Source: Tyto alba | Taxonomy: Eukaryota; Chordata; Aves; Strigiformes; Tytonidae | Direction: 5' to 3' | Assembly: GCF_018691265.1 (NCBI RefSeq) | Contig: NW_024881279.1 | Location: forward strand, 2,261,243 to 2,325,242 | Length of the DNA: 64,000 nt | Shown: piece after piece, positions 41,319-54,359 of the stretch | How the letters are laid out: each line of letters starts with the position of its first letter | Position numbering within the stretch: the stretch's first letter is position 1 | Program-made: the position numbers and the translations under genes | The notes under the pieces: model-generated | Told to the model about the DNA's origin: nothing | What the model saw: the letters and a program-made list of their open reading frames with translations, nothing else | Database searches by the model: none

Positions 41319-44300
41319 AATTTCAGAGTTAGGCAGTTCAGAAGGGGTCTAATTGCGGGAAAGAGTAATTAGGCATTTACAGTAAAGTCTAGAGAGGGGT
41401 GGAGTTAAGGATTTCATCACATTCATCATACCTACACATTAACTCCACTTGGGAAATGGGAGCTTTGAACTGAGTTTAAACTCTTCAGGGGGCTACAGTA
41501 CAAGTTAATAACAGCTCATAAGATGAGGTGCTACATATTATTCATGATCTTTAAACTACTACCATAATATGAAGCAATTACCAACACACACACACAGAAC
41601 CAGAGTAATTAGCACATCATTACTAATAAAACAGAGTCATCAAATGAAAGACACAAGATAGTTATATTACATAACTATAGAGTTGAAAAGGCACAGAAAA
41701 ATATATGGAAAATTAGTTAAGACCAAGAAACGATTAGGCTGACCGGAACCACGATGATGTAATTGCAGTGGAACAAAGCAAATGTCACTGTCCTTCCTCG
41801 GAGGCAGCAGGAAAGTCGCTGTCTGTAATTGGACCCTGCGTTAGGGAAGAAGTGCCCTGTGATCTCCATTTTCCACACTCTGGCTCGACCTGGTGCTCTC
41901 TGAGCCCATCGTGCAGCAAATGCACGTAGCAAATGAATCGATGAGGAAATTAATAGTTACCAGCTTCTAAGCAAATTCCCTGAACATGCAATTATTTCAC
42001 CCTGAGGTGCTCCTGAGCAATCAGAGACAAGATGGAGAACAAAGCGGTTAGTGAAAATCGTGTAACTAAATAATTATTTATACTGTAATTGGCATTCTGA
42101 AAAAAGCATGTACGCAGGGCTGGCTAGGCAGAGTGATAACTCCAGTGTTAGAGACCAACAGCCACATGAGCCTGGCCACAGCAACACACGCCCAGGGTCA
42201 CTCATCCCTGCTCTTGCACATTTGCTCCTCCACAGCCGTGTGCCCGCAGCCCGCTCGTCTGGCTCGGAGCAGCGAAGCAGAGCCAGCGGGAGCCGGGCAG
42301 AAAGGATTGCTGCTCTTGGGCTATGCTTCACTGAAGCTTCTTCAGAAAGGAGACTCCACAAAACAAGAAGATAAATCACTCATGAGCGCAGGAACCGGGA
42401 GCGACGGATGGATGAGCTTTCCCCGCATCCCTCACCGGGCTGTACCCACCCAAAATCAGCACCAGGGGAGCGGGTGGATGCTGCCGGGTGCCCGTGGGCA
42501 CCTCGGTGAGCTCGCCACGAAGGTTAGGCTCAGTCCTTCGCTCCTGACCACCTGCGCACTGCAGGACACCCACCCTGGGTTAGCAAACCCCAACTCAAAG
42601 CTGGTCCTCCACAACCAGCCCTGCTGCCCGTGATGAAACGAGTCGGGGGGTCTGTATCCAAAGGTGTCTGCTATCCGCTGAAAGTTTAATTCTGGCTTCA
42701 GGCTTTGCTCCCTCCTGTGCTGCAAACAGCATAGGATGAGCTAAGAAACATCTGTAGACCCTGCACACCGCCACGCCGCTCTTGGGCCATCCCCAAGACA
42801 AAAGGCACAGAGAGGCTGGAACGTGGTGCCCGTTCTGGGAGCTGCCTCCCAGGACAGCCAGAGCTCAAGGGCCCAATCCAAATCCATCCAAAAATCAGCA
42901 TCTCCCCGTTGACTTGAGTGACTGGTGAATTCAAGCCCTGAAACTGCACCCCCAAATGACCTGGAGCATCCAAAATGCTTACCGACGTGCATTGCAACAC
43001 AGACAGAAACTAAACCAAAACCGCCACTGTTTCAGCTCTCCATGGAGAGCGGGGGTACAGCCTGGCCATGCTGGCTCTCCTTGAAATGAAAGAAAATGGA
43101 GGAGAATTACCCTTTAGCATACAGGTTTGTAACTGCTGAGCATCTGCATCTCCCCCACCTTACACCAGCTATCGCGCCATCATCTCCTGCCACCTTACCA
43201 AGCAAGGCCTTGCTGAGAACACACCGTCCTGAAGCTGGTCACAGGCTCATGGCCACACCGACAGTCAGCATGCCGAGAGCAGGTTCTCAATGCAGCCTCC
43301 CATTCCCAATCCCTAGCTCCTGGCTCTCAGCGCTCCAGTATTCGTAAATGGACCGTCTCAGGTTTGTTCCAAACAGAACTTGGAGCAAAAGCAGAGCATG
43401 ATTTTGGAGGCCCTGGGCAATGCTGATGGGAAGGCTCTCAAATCCTCAGCAGCAGAGAGCACACTGCTGGCCCTGGCGTCTGATCACCCAGATATAACTT
43501 AAATGCAGCTTTTAAAGTGCTTCTGATTTTACCTGTACAAGTATAAATCCATATCAACACTTAGGCAGCTACAAGCAAGCGCCTCTCTGCCATAAGACAG
43601 GGAGGTGGATGAAAGTAATAAACAAATGCAGACCACAACTACCATACCCAGCTCTTCCTAAAAGGCTGCTTTTATCTAATTTTGACAGCTCATGGAGCTG
43701 CTTGTGCATCTCCTCCTTCCCCGTGGCTTCCTGATGCAACTTCCAGACGAGCGTGCTCCCCAGCTCCCGGAATGCTCTCAGCAGCACACACCAGCCTCGG
43801 GCACTGCTCATCACCCCCAGCGACACCCACCCCTCTCACATGTTCTTTTTTTTGTGGGGAATAGGAGACAAAGTGGAGCCAGAAGATACAGACCAGGCAA
43901 AGGGTGGTGCTGACAACTGCCGTAGCATGAGACACAGTGGGAGAGTTACAAAACCACTGTGTTTTACTCAGCAAAAGCACTCAGAAATCCAGGGAGGAAC
44001 TGAAGGTGCGTTATTGGTGAAGATCAGCGGCTCGCAGGGATCTGCTGCCTTCAAAAAACAGGGCTGTAAAAAAAGGAGCAGTTGCATTTGGCCCATAGAA
44101 ATCCCTGCTGCCCCCCAGGTTCTCAATCCTTTTTTCTTTCCCTAAAGCCAGCACTTTTTCCCTGTGAGCAGGAAGGTGTGGACACCCATAAAAATGGAAA
44201 CACCAAAAGGCTGCCAAAAACTGGGAGATATGCAAGCGCAGACATGCTGGAAATGTCTTCACATGCAGAAGTGCAGTGTTCAAAGCACCTTGCCTGGGAG

Positions 44301-46990
44301 TCAGATAAATCACAGGCTGAAAGGTGATCTCGGGGAAATGACTTTATGGAGGAAAGGCGGCCAGGAAAGACGGCACACTCGGGCTTCTGGTGTGGTGGAT
44401 GTAATGAGTGCAGGAACAGCAGCACAGTAACACACCCCTCATCCTGTAGCAAAGGACACCGAGCAGAGGAGCCGAGAATCCCATTACATGCATATATCTG
44501 CATTATCCTGGGGTGAATCACACTTGACAAAGTGCATTTCTACATCTCTACGGCTTCTTTCAGCCCTCACACATACATCCGAGCATTACCATAACCTACA
44601 ATGTTTCCCACAGGCAATACATTACATATATCACTCACGCTTAGCATGTATATCGCACCGATTTCCACAAGCAGACAAAAACGAGATCACCCCATTTAAA
44701 CAGAAAAGAAGTTTAAGAAAATTCATTCTCATTTTAGAGCTAGATCCTCCCCACTACATGAACAGAGAGTTTGTGTGTGTAATTACAGCAGCCATAAACA
44801 CAAGGGGGATAACTGCAGGAGCATCACGCTGGGCAGGCACAGCACCCCACTGGGGTCAGCGCCAGCTTTCACTTGCGGAGGTTGGAAGATGAAGTCATTC
44901 CCCTTGAAGGCATTAGTGTGATTTGCCCAGAATCTGCTTCCAGACCTTGAAATGCAATTACTGCCGACGCCAGCTCAGCCCCACTTAAAGCCAAGGGCTT
45001 TCCCCAGGGTCCAGTACAACATCCTACCACCAGAATTACTGTTTGCACAGATGCAGACTCAGGGCTCAAACTCTTTGCTCTCTTGATCCGTAGATTATCT
45101 GTTCCATTCTTTTTCCTCGTATGTTACACCTGCATTTCCACAGGTCTCTTCACTGGCAACATCAGTTATCCTGGATCATTTGTTCTGAACTGTACAAACA
45201 AGTGCTAAAAGAACTTCTTTTACACTATCACTACTATCTTGTTTCAGAGGAATTTCCTCATATAGATATTATATAGTTATTCAAATTATTTAATTATTCC
45301 ATTTTAAATCTTATCAATAACCCAGGTCTGGAAAACAATCAGTGTTGGGGGGAGGCGAGTGGAGGGCAGCACATACTTGCCATCTGCTTGCACCAGGTCA
45401 AGATGCTCAGTTTGAAACTACTGAAGCAACAGATTTGTGGGATCAGGGGAAAAGGCGGCACCGACGTGGAGAAACAGGAGTTGGTCGCAAAATACCAAAC
45501 TGGTATTTCTGGGTACGAGTCTGCAGCACGGCCACGGTACCAGTCTGTGTTTTAGGAAAGCTGATTGTCAGTTCCTGCCTGGCACCGCATTCCCATGGCA
45601 AAGGCCTCACTGGGGCACAGGGATGGCTCCCTGCCCTGAACTGGGGTCACGATTTAAGGCACTGAAAACATGAGCCAAGGAGGGAACTGAAGGGCTGGAT
45701 GCTGCGCATGCATGCAAGAAGTGACCCTAAAACTTCAGGGGCATTATTACAAGTCTGTTGATGCCCCCAAAGTCTTTTTAAGCCTAAGGTCTATTGCACT
45801 GCTTGTGGTCTCTCCAGAATAACAGCTAACAGGCATTGATTTTTTTGTTTGTTTGTTTGTTTAAGATTCATTTGTTCTGAACACTTGCTTAGGTTATAAA
45901 TGCAAATAAAAACAGAAACTAGAGAAAAGATAGTTCCTCAGCTGTTAAACAGAGGACATGTTCACCTTGATTGTATTGACCTGGACTTGCCCGAGATGCC
46001 ATTTCTGAGCCGAGCTGTAACCCGAGTCAGTCCCCTGGTCCCAGGGCTGCCCCAGCCCAGGCAAGACAAGGCACAGGCAGCCCTGTCCCTGCCACGGTGC
46101 CCGAGCCCTGGGGACAATGGGGGGCTCCCGAGACCACAAACACGCATTAACCCATCACAGCCAGCACATTTCAAGTGCATCTGGCACAGCTGCTTCCCCG
46201 AGGCCCACGCGTGCGCTCCTGCAGCGTTACAGGAGCAGCAGACACCACGGAGGCAGCTCATGCTATCAAGTGTTAAACACAGCCTAGAAACAAAACCAGT
46301 TCCATGCCGCAGGTATTTAGGAGAGCACAACTCTACAACTCCTGCAGAACGCCCGAGGCATTATTAAAAACTTCTCTAGACCTACGTTTTTTCTGCAGTC
46401 CAAAATCAGATTATGAAGACGCGTTTCATGGACACAAGTTGCAGGTTTCCCACCAGCCCTTATCGTGTGGAAAGCCCTCCATGCAGAGGAACACACTGGG
46501 ACTTCCAGAGCTCCCCGTTCAGGGCAGACGTGTCAGCAATGGTGGCTGGGTCTGGCCACCCCACCGGAGCCTGCTGGGGACCTGCTGGCCACCCCTGCAC
46601 TGTCCCTCCAGGGGACGGAGCTTGGGGAAGCAAAGGGACTGAAGAATAAATACATGAAGCCCACGAGCACGTGAAGCACACGCGCAGCAGCTCTCCACGA
46701 TGTCCCGTAATGCCTGTGGCTGTCTGCAGTCAGAGGAGACAACGCTGGTAACAACTACTATGAACAGGAGATTCCTTCATACAAGACAAACCCCACTTCA
46801 CACTCACTTTCCGAACAGGCAGCGGGGAGTGGTGGCAAATTAAAAGTTGGTGATGGATGTTGCAGGTCTCGTTCTAGGCGAGCAGCTGCAGGTACCAAGG
46901 CAAAGGAAAGACACAGAAATACTGTAACTGGAAGGTGCTAGAGAGTTGTCAGCACTATCAACAAAAAGGCAATTGCTGTTTAAAAATTAA

Positions 46991-49900
46991 TCTTTTGTTG
47001 TTGTTGTTGCCCTGTTGTTATGCCCTTTTTAATGTCAGAATGAGCAAAACAGGAGATTACTTAGCAAGGGAAAACGCCATTTAAATGCAAATGAGCGCAC
47101 TGCCCGCAGCGCTGCTCATCCCGCAGCCATCCGACCCCGGGGGCCACACTCAACTCCTATGACACCTCTCTTGTTTTCATCATTTTCCAACACAACTCCA
47201 CTTCTCCACAGCCACCAGACTGGCCACCCGCAAGCCCACTGTCAAGGGGACAATATCCCATCCCTGTCACCCCACACACCTTTCGACGATGTCTCCACAG
47301 TCTTGTTTTCTCCAAGGTCGTTCAAAGCATTGCTTACCGATGTGGTCTCAACTGTGAGGTGCCCTTTCTTTCACTTCCACCCCAAAATATCAGTCCTGGA
47401 CACCACGCTCCGCTGGAGCCTCTCCTGACCCCCCAGTGCCCACACGATAGGATGCACGTCTCTCATTCCTTCTGACGTGTGTTCAGACAGCTCCTCTCCT
47501 CTAAACTCCACATATTTACACAAAATCCCTCCTGCAGCCTGTCATTTGGAGAATCATCTTCAACACCTTCATTAGTTTTCTACACAGTTCTCAGCAAACT
47601 GCCTCGTTTGTCTTTGCTTCTTACTTGTTTCTGCATAATTTCATCCACCAACACATCTTTAATTAACAGTTCTGTGTTGATGATTCACAGATGCACTGTT
47701 CCGCTCCAGACACTTCTTGAAGTCGAAGCCCAGTTTCAGCCCTGGAGAGATCTGTCCCCCAGGTCTGGGGCAGACCAGAGAGGTAACTCACTCTCACCAC
47801 ATTCACCAAGCGCTTTTCTCCATCACTGAGGTCAACATCTTGATTGCACGAGTAACATGGGCTCGCTCTGGGATGGTCCACAGCTTGGGTCTCCCTGTGT
47901 CCCCATGTCCTGGCCATATCCACATCCTGTCAGTTCTTTACCCCAATGATTAAAGAAACGATCCCTCTCCTATTTCCACATAAACAAAATCCTCATATCC
48001 ATCATCGCAACACTCTTCCCTCCACCTGTTTTCCCCTCCTGCCGTTCACACGCCTCCAGAAGATCCTGGGAAAGGTCATACCCCCAGCTGTCACTTCAGC
48101 CACGTCACCCTGCAAACTCTCCCTCTGCCTCCTCTTCCTCACAACCGTAAGCAGCCGCTTTACCTCCCTCCTCTCGCCCGAGCAAGGTTTGCCTTCCCGG
48201 GAAGCTGACGGGTGGGTGAGCTCTCGCACTGACACCCAAAAGCAGTGACTGGTCTCGGGAAGGGGCTCCACAGCCCACGTGTGAACAGCCTGCTGACCTC
48301 GGGCAGTTCTGCCCCGGGGACTATCAGCCATGTTACCTGATAATTCCGGTTGTCACTGCTCATAGGAGGCAACGGAGAGGATCACAGGCTCTAAGACAAC
48401 CCACTTAAGGTTCATCGAAAATTGTGTGCGTGTGTAGGGGGGGCTGTCTTCACATTTATCCCGTGCAATTTAAGAAAAATACAAAAAAAAACCCACTAAG
48501 CTTTGGCTATTTTAACTAACCATACGGAGACTGGCATCCGAAAAGAAAAACAACAAAAAAAAAATTATGTTCTTCAATCATCAGAGAAGGCTGACATAGA
48601 ATGAAAAGATGTCAGAAAACACAGGAGGAGATCATAACTTGCACTGGATAGCTAAGGAGATTGGGAAGGAGAAGGAAGGAAAACAGAATGGCAAGAGGGA
48701 TTCATGAATTCTGCCTGTTTCTTGTGAAAATTAAAAAAAAAAAAAAAAAAAAAAATCACTTCCAACACTGACTTGTTTTGGACTCTGTGCTGTAAATAGG
48801 CTCATAAACACGCCAGATGCCTTTTTCTCTGCTGTCCCCACTCATTAGGAAGCTGCAGCCCCCCGGGAACGGCGCTGCCATAAGTAAATGATGAGAGAAC
48901 ATATTGCCTGGTGCCAGCATTCACCTTTTTCCAAGACGGAAACAATCACAGACATTTTGATTGTTAGGGTGAGAAAACCGTTAATGATGTGCTGATGAAC
49001 ATGAAGTTAATTTTCCAATACATTTCCTACAAACTGTTTCTTTAGGAATTCTCCTCAGAGCCCAGGAAGCAGCTTTAAAGAGCTACTGTTAAATATTGAC
49101 TGATGCACTGGGATCGTTACAGAAAATGTGTGCGGGCAATATTTTCCAGGGCAGGCTGAGGGGGGCCGGCTGGTTTCTGTTCAGAGAAATGCCTTTTCTA
49201 CGCCGGTAAGGAGGAGGGGGAGGCAGAGCAGACTGAACTGGTTACTGCTTTTTTGTTGTTGTGCTCTCTCTCCCCCAGAAATCTCAAATAAAGCCCGAGG
49301 ACAGACATTTCCTAAGCTGGGTCAAGTGGAGAGTGCAAATTCAGTAGCAAAATGGAAATACCCTCCACTGCACTGTAGGGGAAAGCAAGAGCAATTGGGA
49401 GGGGTAAACAGAGATGGGCAGAGGTGACCTTAGGACAAAAAAGGTCACAGAAGAGAGGGGAAAAAAAAAAAAAAAGAAAAAAGAAAAAAGAAAGTATACA
49501 ACATACAGTGTTGCACTCTGCTTAGCTTTCAGAGACCTTTCATGGCAGTGCAACTCACCATCTTGAATTCCAGTTCTCCTTCGTGTGCTTAAAAAAATTA
49601 AATAAAAATCAAAAGCATTAAAAAAGATCTAGAAGAAATGCTGCATGAAGCAGCTGGAGGTCTGTGCTCCAGTGCCTGGAGCAGGGGGAAGGGGCTGCCT
49701 CAGCCAGGCGAGGGCAGACGAAAAGCCGCTGGCACAGCCCCAGCCCCGGCCGGGAAGAGCCGAGGCGCCGATCGATGCTCGCTGCACAGCGAGCAAGTAC
49801 GGTTGGAGCAAATGTAATGAGCTGTGCTTAAGCAGCACTTAAAAAAGGAGCATAAGAAATGTAGTCCGAGAGGATGAGAAATTGAATTTTAAGCCCATAA

Positions 49901-52020
49901 AGCAACGCGCGACCGTATCCGTGACGGAGCCCTCTTCGACTCGCAGAGGCTTGGCTCATCCCCCCACGCTCGGGGGGGTGGGTGCAGGCGGCTGGTGGTG
50001 CTCAGGGGGAGGGTGCTGAGCCCTCCCGGTGCCAGCACCCCAGGAGGTGGCTGTTTCTAGGAATTCCTGTGAATTCCTAACATCACCAAAAGACATTTCC
50101 AGGAGTGATACAGAACACGGGGGTCTGAGTGGGGAGAAGAACAAAGTCAAGCAGTGCAGTCCCAGCGTAAAGCAGATGCCCTCCCCACAGATCTCAGCAC
50201 CCATAGAAGACATGTACTTTGCATTTCTGTCTCCTCCTGAATGAGAAAGCGCCAACTTAGCGACAAAACCCATGGACAAATAGCTCTAGAATAATGCAGT
50301 TTTCCAATACAATTTGTACTATACGCTGCAGCTAACATGTATTATGTTGAGGGATTGCCTATTCCCTGATTTTCCAGGCTTCTTAAACCCATAATAAAGA
50401 GCACATGTCAGGGATTTCATCGCCTGCAGTCAGTGGCAGAAGCTATTCTTCCTCACTGACTAAGAAGGTAAAAAAAAGTTATGCGCTTCTGCAGTATGTC
50501 ACTGGAAAATACAGATCCACGCTGTAAACGAAGGCCCGCGGAGCAGTACATCAGTTCAAAACCAAGCAGCACGAAAAAAGCCAGCTTGATCCATCAAGTA
50601 ACAAGAGGAGGTTGGTGGTGTCGGTGCCCTGGGCCCAGCCACGGAGGGAGGGAGGGACCCAGCCCCATCAGCCCAAATCTCTGGCGGGAGGAGATGCGCC
50701 CGCCGCCTGCCCCGGCGGGCGAGGGGCACCAGGACTGGGTGCCTGGCTCTGGATCTGCACCCACCCACCCAAGGTCACTTCGGTTTCACACGTGAGAAAC
50801 TTTGGATTTCTCTTTATACACTAGAACTGCCTTTTCCCCTCCTTTTCCCAAGGCTCCCACCCACTTACATATAGAATTCCTTTTCTGTCATTTACAGTTT
50901 ATGATTGGATTTTCAGTTCTCCCCAAGAGAAATATTTGCAATAAAGGGTGGGGCAGAGACAAACAACCCATGAGTAACAGGAGCTGAAATGCTTCCCTTC
51001 CCTTCTCCTTTTCAAATAGTGATAGATACCAGCTACAGTACATTTTGTCCTCATGTATCCATCAAAATTACTTGGGCATGACATTTATTTTCATGCTATA
51101 CAAACAGTATATGGAGGAAGGGGGAACAACCACATTCATTTTGTACTTGGGATTCAATTTTGCTTGGATTATTTTCTGTCCAACACCACTATCCTTTTTT
51201 TTTTTTTTAAATAATCATACTTAAAACATGGAAAAGAACCCACCTTTTCCTTTAAAATTAAAATTCACAGATGATACACACTCAGCAGTAAAATAGCTTA
51301 GTTTTGCTTGTTATCATCAAGAAGCATTTGACAGTCAAGTTAAAAAAGCCCTGATTAGCACATGAAATAACATAAAAGATCCAAACAAAAGCAGAGATTC
51401 AGATCCCTCAAATACAAATAACCCCAAATAAATAAAGCCTTGGTGTTGGCAAAGCTCATGTGTAGGATAGCCAACTTCTGAGAGAAGAATCTCCCTTTCC
51501 TTTTCTTTTGGAGAAACTTCAGATGTTAGCTACATATCAGCTATTAATAAAAGCTGACATGACCAATGGAGACAGGAGCAATCCAGCGCTGTCCTCTCTC
51601 CCTTCAGCCTGTCTAAAGCTGAAGAATGCAAATAATTCCAATTATCTGCGAGCAAAGAGCTCAAGAGTCAATCCACTTCTGTCCCTTCTGATGACGCATG
51701 GGACCCTTCATGTGCCATGACCGGTGCCGATGGAAGCATCTGTGAAATTTCCATGTTTAACAAATCCATGCTAAAAGTTGGCTCCTCTTTAATTTCCTTT
51801 TGACACCCCCGTTTTGTACATCTGCGGGGGGGCACGTGCTGCCTCCAGCCAAGGGGCTGGGCCAGGCTACGAACCGTCCCCGCTGCGGGCACCAGGTGGT
51901 GATTAACGGTGTCAAGACTTGAGCAAACCGAGCGCGAGGAGATCACCAGCCAAAGGCTGCCAGCGTCACACCTGGGGTTTGTCACACGCTGCCCCACGGG
52001 GAGCAACCTCAGGATTTCTA
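46991..52020. other. Intron, no gene; homopolymers, octamer sites
   Basis: A (TTG)n run lies at 46994-47012. ATTTAAATGCAAAT lies at 47079-47092, the exact reverse complement of a site at 53648-53661. A23 occupies 48733-48755. A purine run of about 45 nt occupies 49449-49494. A perfect octamer lies at 51626-51633. GC pockets span about 49660-49780 and 50640-50720. No coding exon is supported. Confidence 0.55.
48733..48755. repeat. A23 homopolymer
   Basis: Uninterrupted A run between AAAATT and TCACTTCC. Not associated with a recognisable retroposon. Confidence 0.85.
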
Positions 52021-52515
52021 TCGGCACCGTCATTCCGACTGCTCACACGGCCTAACCGCCACGCTCGTCCATCGCATCGCTCGCTTTCGCCGAGGTCTAA
52101 GAGTTTGCTGCCAGCTTGGCACGGGGTCTGTCAGCGAGCCGGCTTCGCACACCGGCCTCCCTCTGCAGCGAGCTACAGGGAACACCGGGTTACGGACAGA
52201 ACACCCCGGGGCTACCAGCCGTGGGCTCGAGCAGGTACGCATCTCCTTTGGGAAGATTAGCAAGGGAAGTCTGGATGCCAACGTCGGACCAAGGAAACGG
52301 CCTCCATAAACCAGGAGGGCTGGCTGCGAGAAGCGCAGGCGGAGCACGTGCCGCCTGCCCCGATGCTCCCTGGCCCACCGGGGCCCACCGGCCCCACTCG
52401 CCGGGAAACCCGTGGGACACGGCCCCCGCGCTGCACCCTCCAGCCCACGCGCCCAGAGCTCTGCTAAGCCTGCGCTTCGGGCGGTATTTCCCCCGAATAT
52501 ATCAAGTCCTGGCAT
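52021..52515. promoter_or_regulatory. CpG-island-like segment, possible internal promoter
   Basis: By hand count there are about 47 CpG in 52021-52500, near the number expected from base composition. CpG is therefore not depleted, unlike the rest of the intron. GC content is roughly 60% or more. It is the largest CpG-dense non-coding block in the window and meets the usual size threshold only marginally. Such islands inside long introns often mark alternative promoters or non-coding RNA promoters. No convincing TATA box, initiator or donor was found, and overlapping ORFs on both strands (up to 161 codons) have no family resemblance. It could also be an unrecognised GC-rich repeat. Confidence 0.5.
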
Positions 52516-53600
52516 ACCTCAGCATCATTAGTGTCCTCCCAACAACGTTGTCTTAAAAATATGACACATCATTTTCAAACAAAACTGTTATATTCCAAGT
52601 TGACAGTCTAAGGACTGAAACTAGGGGGGGAAATAAACATTTTCCTTAGCGTAGCGGACAGCACTTTGCAATCACAGCACCAACTCCCCTGTCTCACGCC
52701 ATTGCAGAAGGCACTCACACGCGCTCCCCTGCTCCAGGTTACTTAGCAGTGAAAGCCAAGCCTAATGGGAAACAGCTAAATAAATTCAGAGAGGGAAGAA
52801 AAAGGGAAGAAGAGTGGCAGAAAAGCACTTTTTGCTCCTCTAAAGTCTTTCTTAAAGGAAGTTCACATGCACAGCAGAGCAAAAGGAAAAAAAAAAAAAA
52901 AAAAAAAAACAAACAACAAACCACCTCATTCAGTTTTAAAGATATTTAAAGCATGTTGTTCCTAATGGATGATCATACTTTAAAATAAACCTGATTGGAT
53001 GCATTCAGCTGAGCTGCATCCCGTAACACCAAGAGCTTTTAGAGCTGGCCTCAGAGAACACCCATTAAAACTCCATCAAATAATTACCACCAATTTGGCT
53101 GGGGGTAGAGCTTTAACCTCAGACTGCATAATTTGAAGGAAAATTCAAAACTCTAGCTGTAGCTTCTTACTTATTAAGGGTATTTTAATAGTCTGTTCTG
53201 CTGCCTCACATGCTCCCACTTGCATTTCCTGGATATTGATGAGTCCAAATCCACACAGGCAGAGCTCAAGTGCTGCCTTTGCTCCTCACATGCATATTTT
53301 TATGTTGGTGACATCCAAACCAGGCAAAAAAAAGGACTTGATGCTGTCAAGGATGCTTCGTTATAAATTCCAACCAGGCTTCTTGATTCCACTAGTCCAG
53401 ATCCACATCAGGAGCTTTTGTCTCCCCAAAGGCAAGCCCGAGCCCGTGACACCCCTGCACTGGGACACAAGAGCTCATCCACCCTGGGGCACAGCAGAGA
53501 CAACGCGCCCCAAAAAGCCAGCCTGGCCCGCCATGTGCTGCAGAAGCCATGCTGGCCTTCCAGAGACATATAACACGGTCCCATTTTAATTTCAGCGTAT
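52516..53600. other. Intron, no gene
   Basis: AT-rich sequence with an A23 run at 52887-52909 and a short GC-richer patch near 53430-53550. Nothing else is recognised. Confidence 0.6.
52887..52909. repeat. A23 homopolymer
   Basis: Uninterrupted A run followed by CAAACAACAAACC. No target-site duplication seen. Confidence 0.85.
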
Positions 53601-53604
53601 AGAT

Positions 53605-53758
53605 CAAACAATTGTTTGGATTTTAATATTGAGTCTATGTTTCAGTGATTTGCATTTAAATGTGTTGCCAGAGAACTTCCAGAAATCTTTAATAAGTAGG
53701 CCGATTTGCATTTTAATGTGCACTTAAAGTATTTCAAGAAATCTTTTCATGTGAATAG
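53605..53758. promoter_or_regulatory. Candidate SOX/POU enhancer: palindrome plus duplicated octamer module
   Basis: CAAACAATTGTTTG at 53605-53618 is a perfect 14-bp palindrome made of two head-to-head ACAAT/ATTGT SOX-type cores. Next come two 56-bp units in tandem, 53647-53702 and 53703-53758. They align without gaps: the first 44 bases share 34 identities, including GATTTGCATTT, AATGTG and AGAAATCTTT. Each unit carries a perfect POU octamer ATTTGCAT (53648-53655 and 53704-53711), so the octamers are exactly 56 bp apart. SOX and POU factors act jointly in many neural enhancers; activity here is inferred. Confidence 0.55.
53647..53758 (+). repeat. 56-bp tandem duplication (two units)
   Basis: Unit 1 is 53647-53702 and unit 2 is 53703-53758, directly abutting. 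Identity is concentrated at both ends of a 44-base core (GATTTGCATTT.AATGTG and TTC.AGAAATCTTT) and lower between, as if the two motif blocks were retained while the spacer drifted. Confidence 0.8.
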
Positions 53759-53869
53759 TGTTATCTGAGCAACACTCACATTTGAGGGGGAACGAGAGCT
53801 GCTGAATTGCTGTGTACAATTTTAAGAAAACTTTTTTGAGACAGCCCAGCTTTGGTGGACTTTGTTTTT

Positions 53870-53892
53870 AAAAAAAAAAAAAAAAAAAAAAA
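53870..53892. repeat. A23 homopolymer
   Basis: Uninterrupted A run just over 100 bp downstream of the duplicated octamer module. No retroposon body recognised. Confidence 0.85.
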
Positions 53893-54359
53893 GTGGTTTA
53901 CAGGGAAAGCTGGAAGGGCAGTGGCGAGACCCAGGCTGGTGCGGAGCAGGCTGAAGAGCGAGTCACCAGGGGGCTCAGTCCTCATCATGACCAAGAGCAT
54001 TTTGGTGAAGCCTGAGCCTGGTGAGCAAAGTCCCACAGAGGGACTGGGAGCTCCAAGGGGCCTTTTGCTGGAGCTTGCTATAGCTTTATAAATAAATCAG
54101 CTGGGTAACAGCTCACTTGTGCCATCCAGCAAGTTAAAGAACCAGCAGCTTATCTTCCAAGTCAAAAGCGAAGTTAAACAAAAGTGCAAATTCTTTCCTG
54201 TTCTTCTCAATAAAATGAGTATTTTAACCTCCTTGGGACTCCCTCTATCTCCTTAGAGCATGTTGTAGGATCTAAGCTGTACTGCCACATTTACACCTTC
54301 AGGTTACAGGGCATCCCTCCTCTCCTAGTCAATCCAGCACCACTTCAGGGTGGCTGCAC

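Larger units (their letters stand above)
37426..46990. other. Intron, no gene; long AT-rich stretches
   Basis: Long AT-rich, CpG-poor sequence lies at about 38400-39010, 39830-40330 and 40560-40900. T25 lies at 41294-41318, a short CA repeat near 41584-41596 and (GTTT)n at 45841-45862. A perfect octamer ATGCAAAT lies at 45900-45907. A modest GC pocket spans about 46030-46140. ORFs of up to 171 codons have no recognisable domain. Confidence 0.55.

Noticed and set aside
52030..52556. ORFs of 161 (minus) and 146 (plus) codons in the CpG-rich block
   Set aside because: GC-rich DNA is poor in stops, so both strands stay open. Neither translation resembles a protein. The block is kept as a possible promoter instead.
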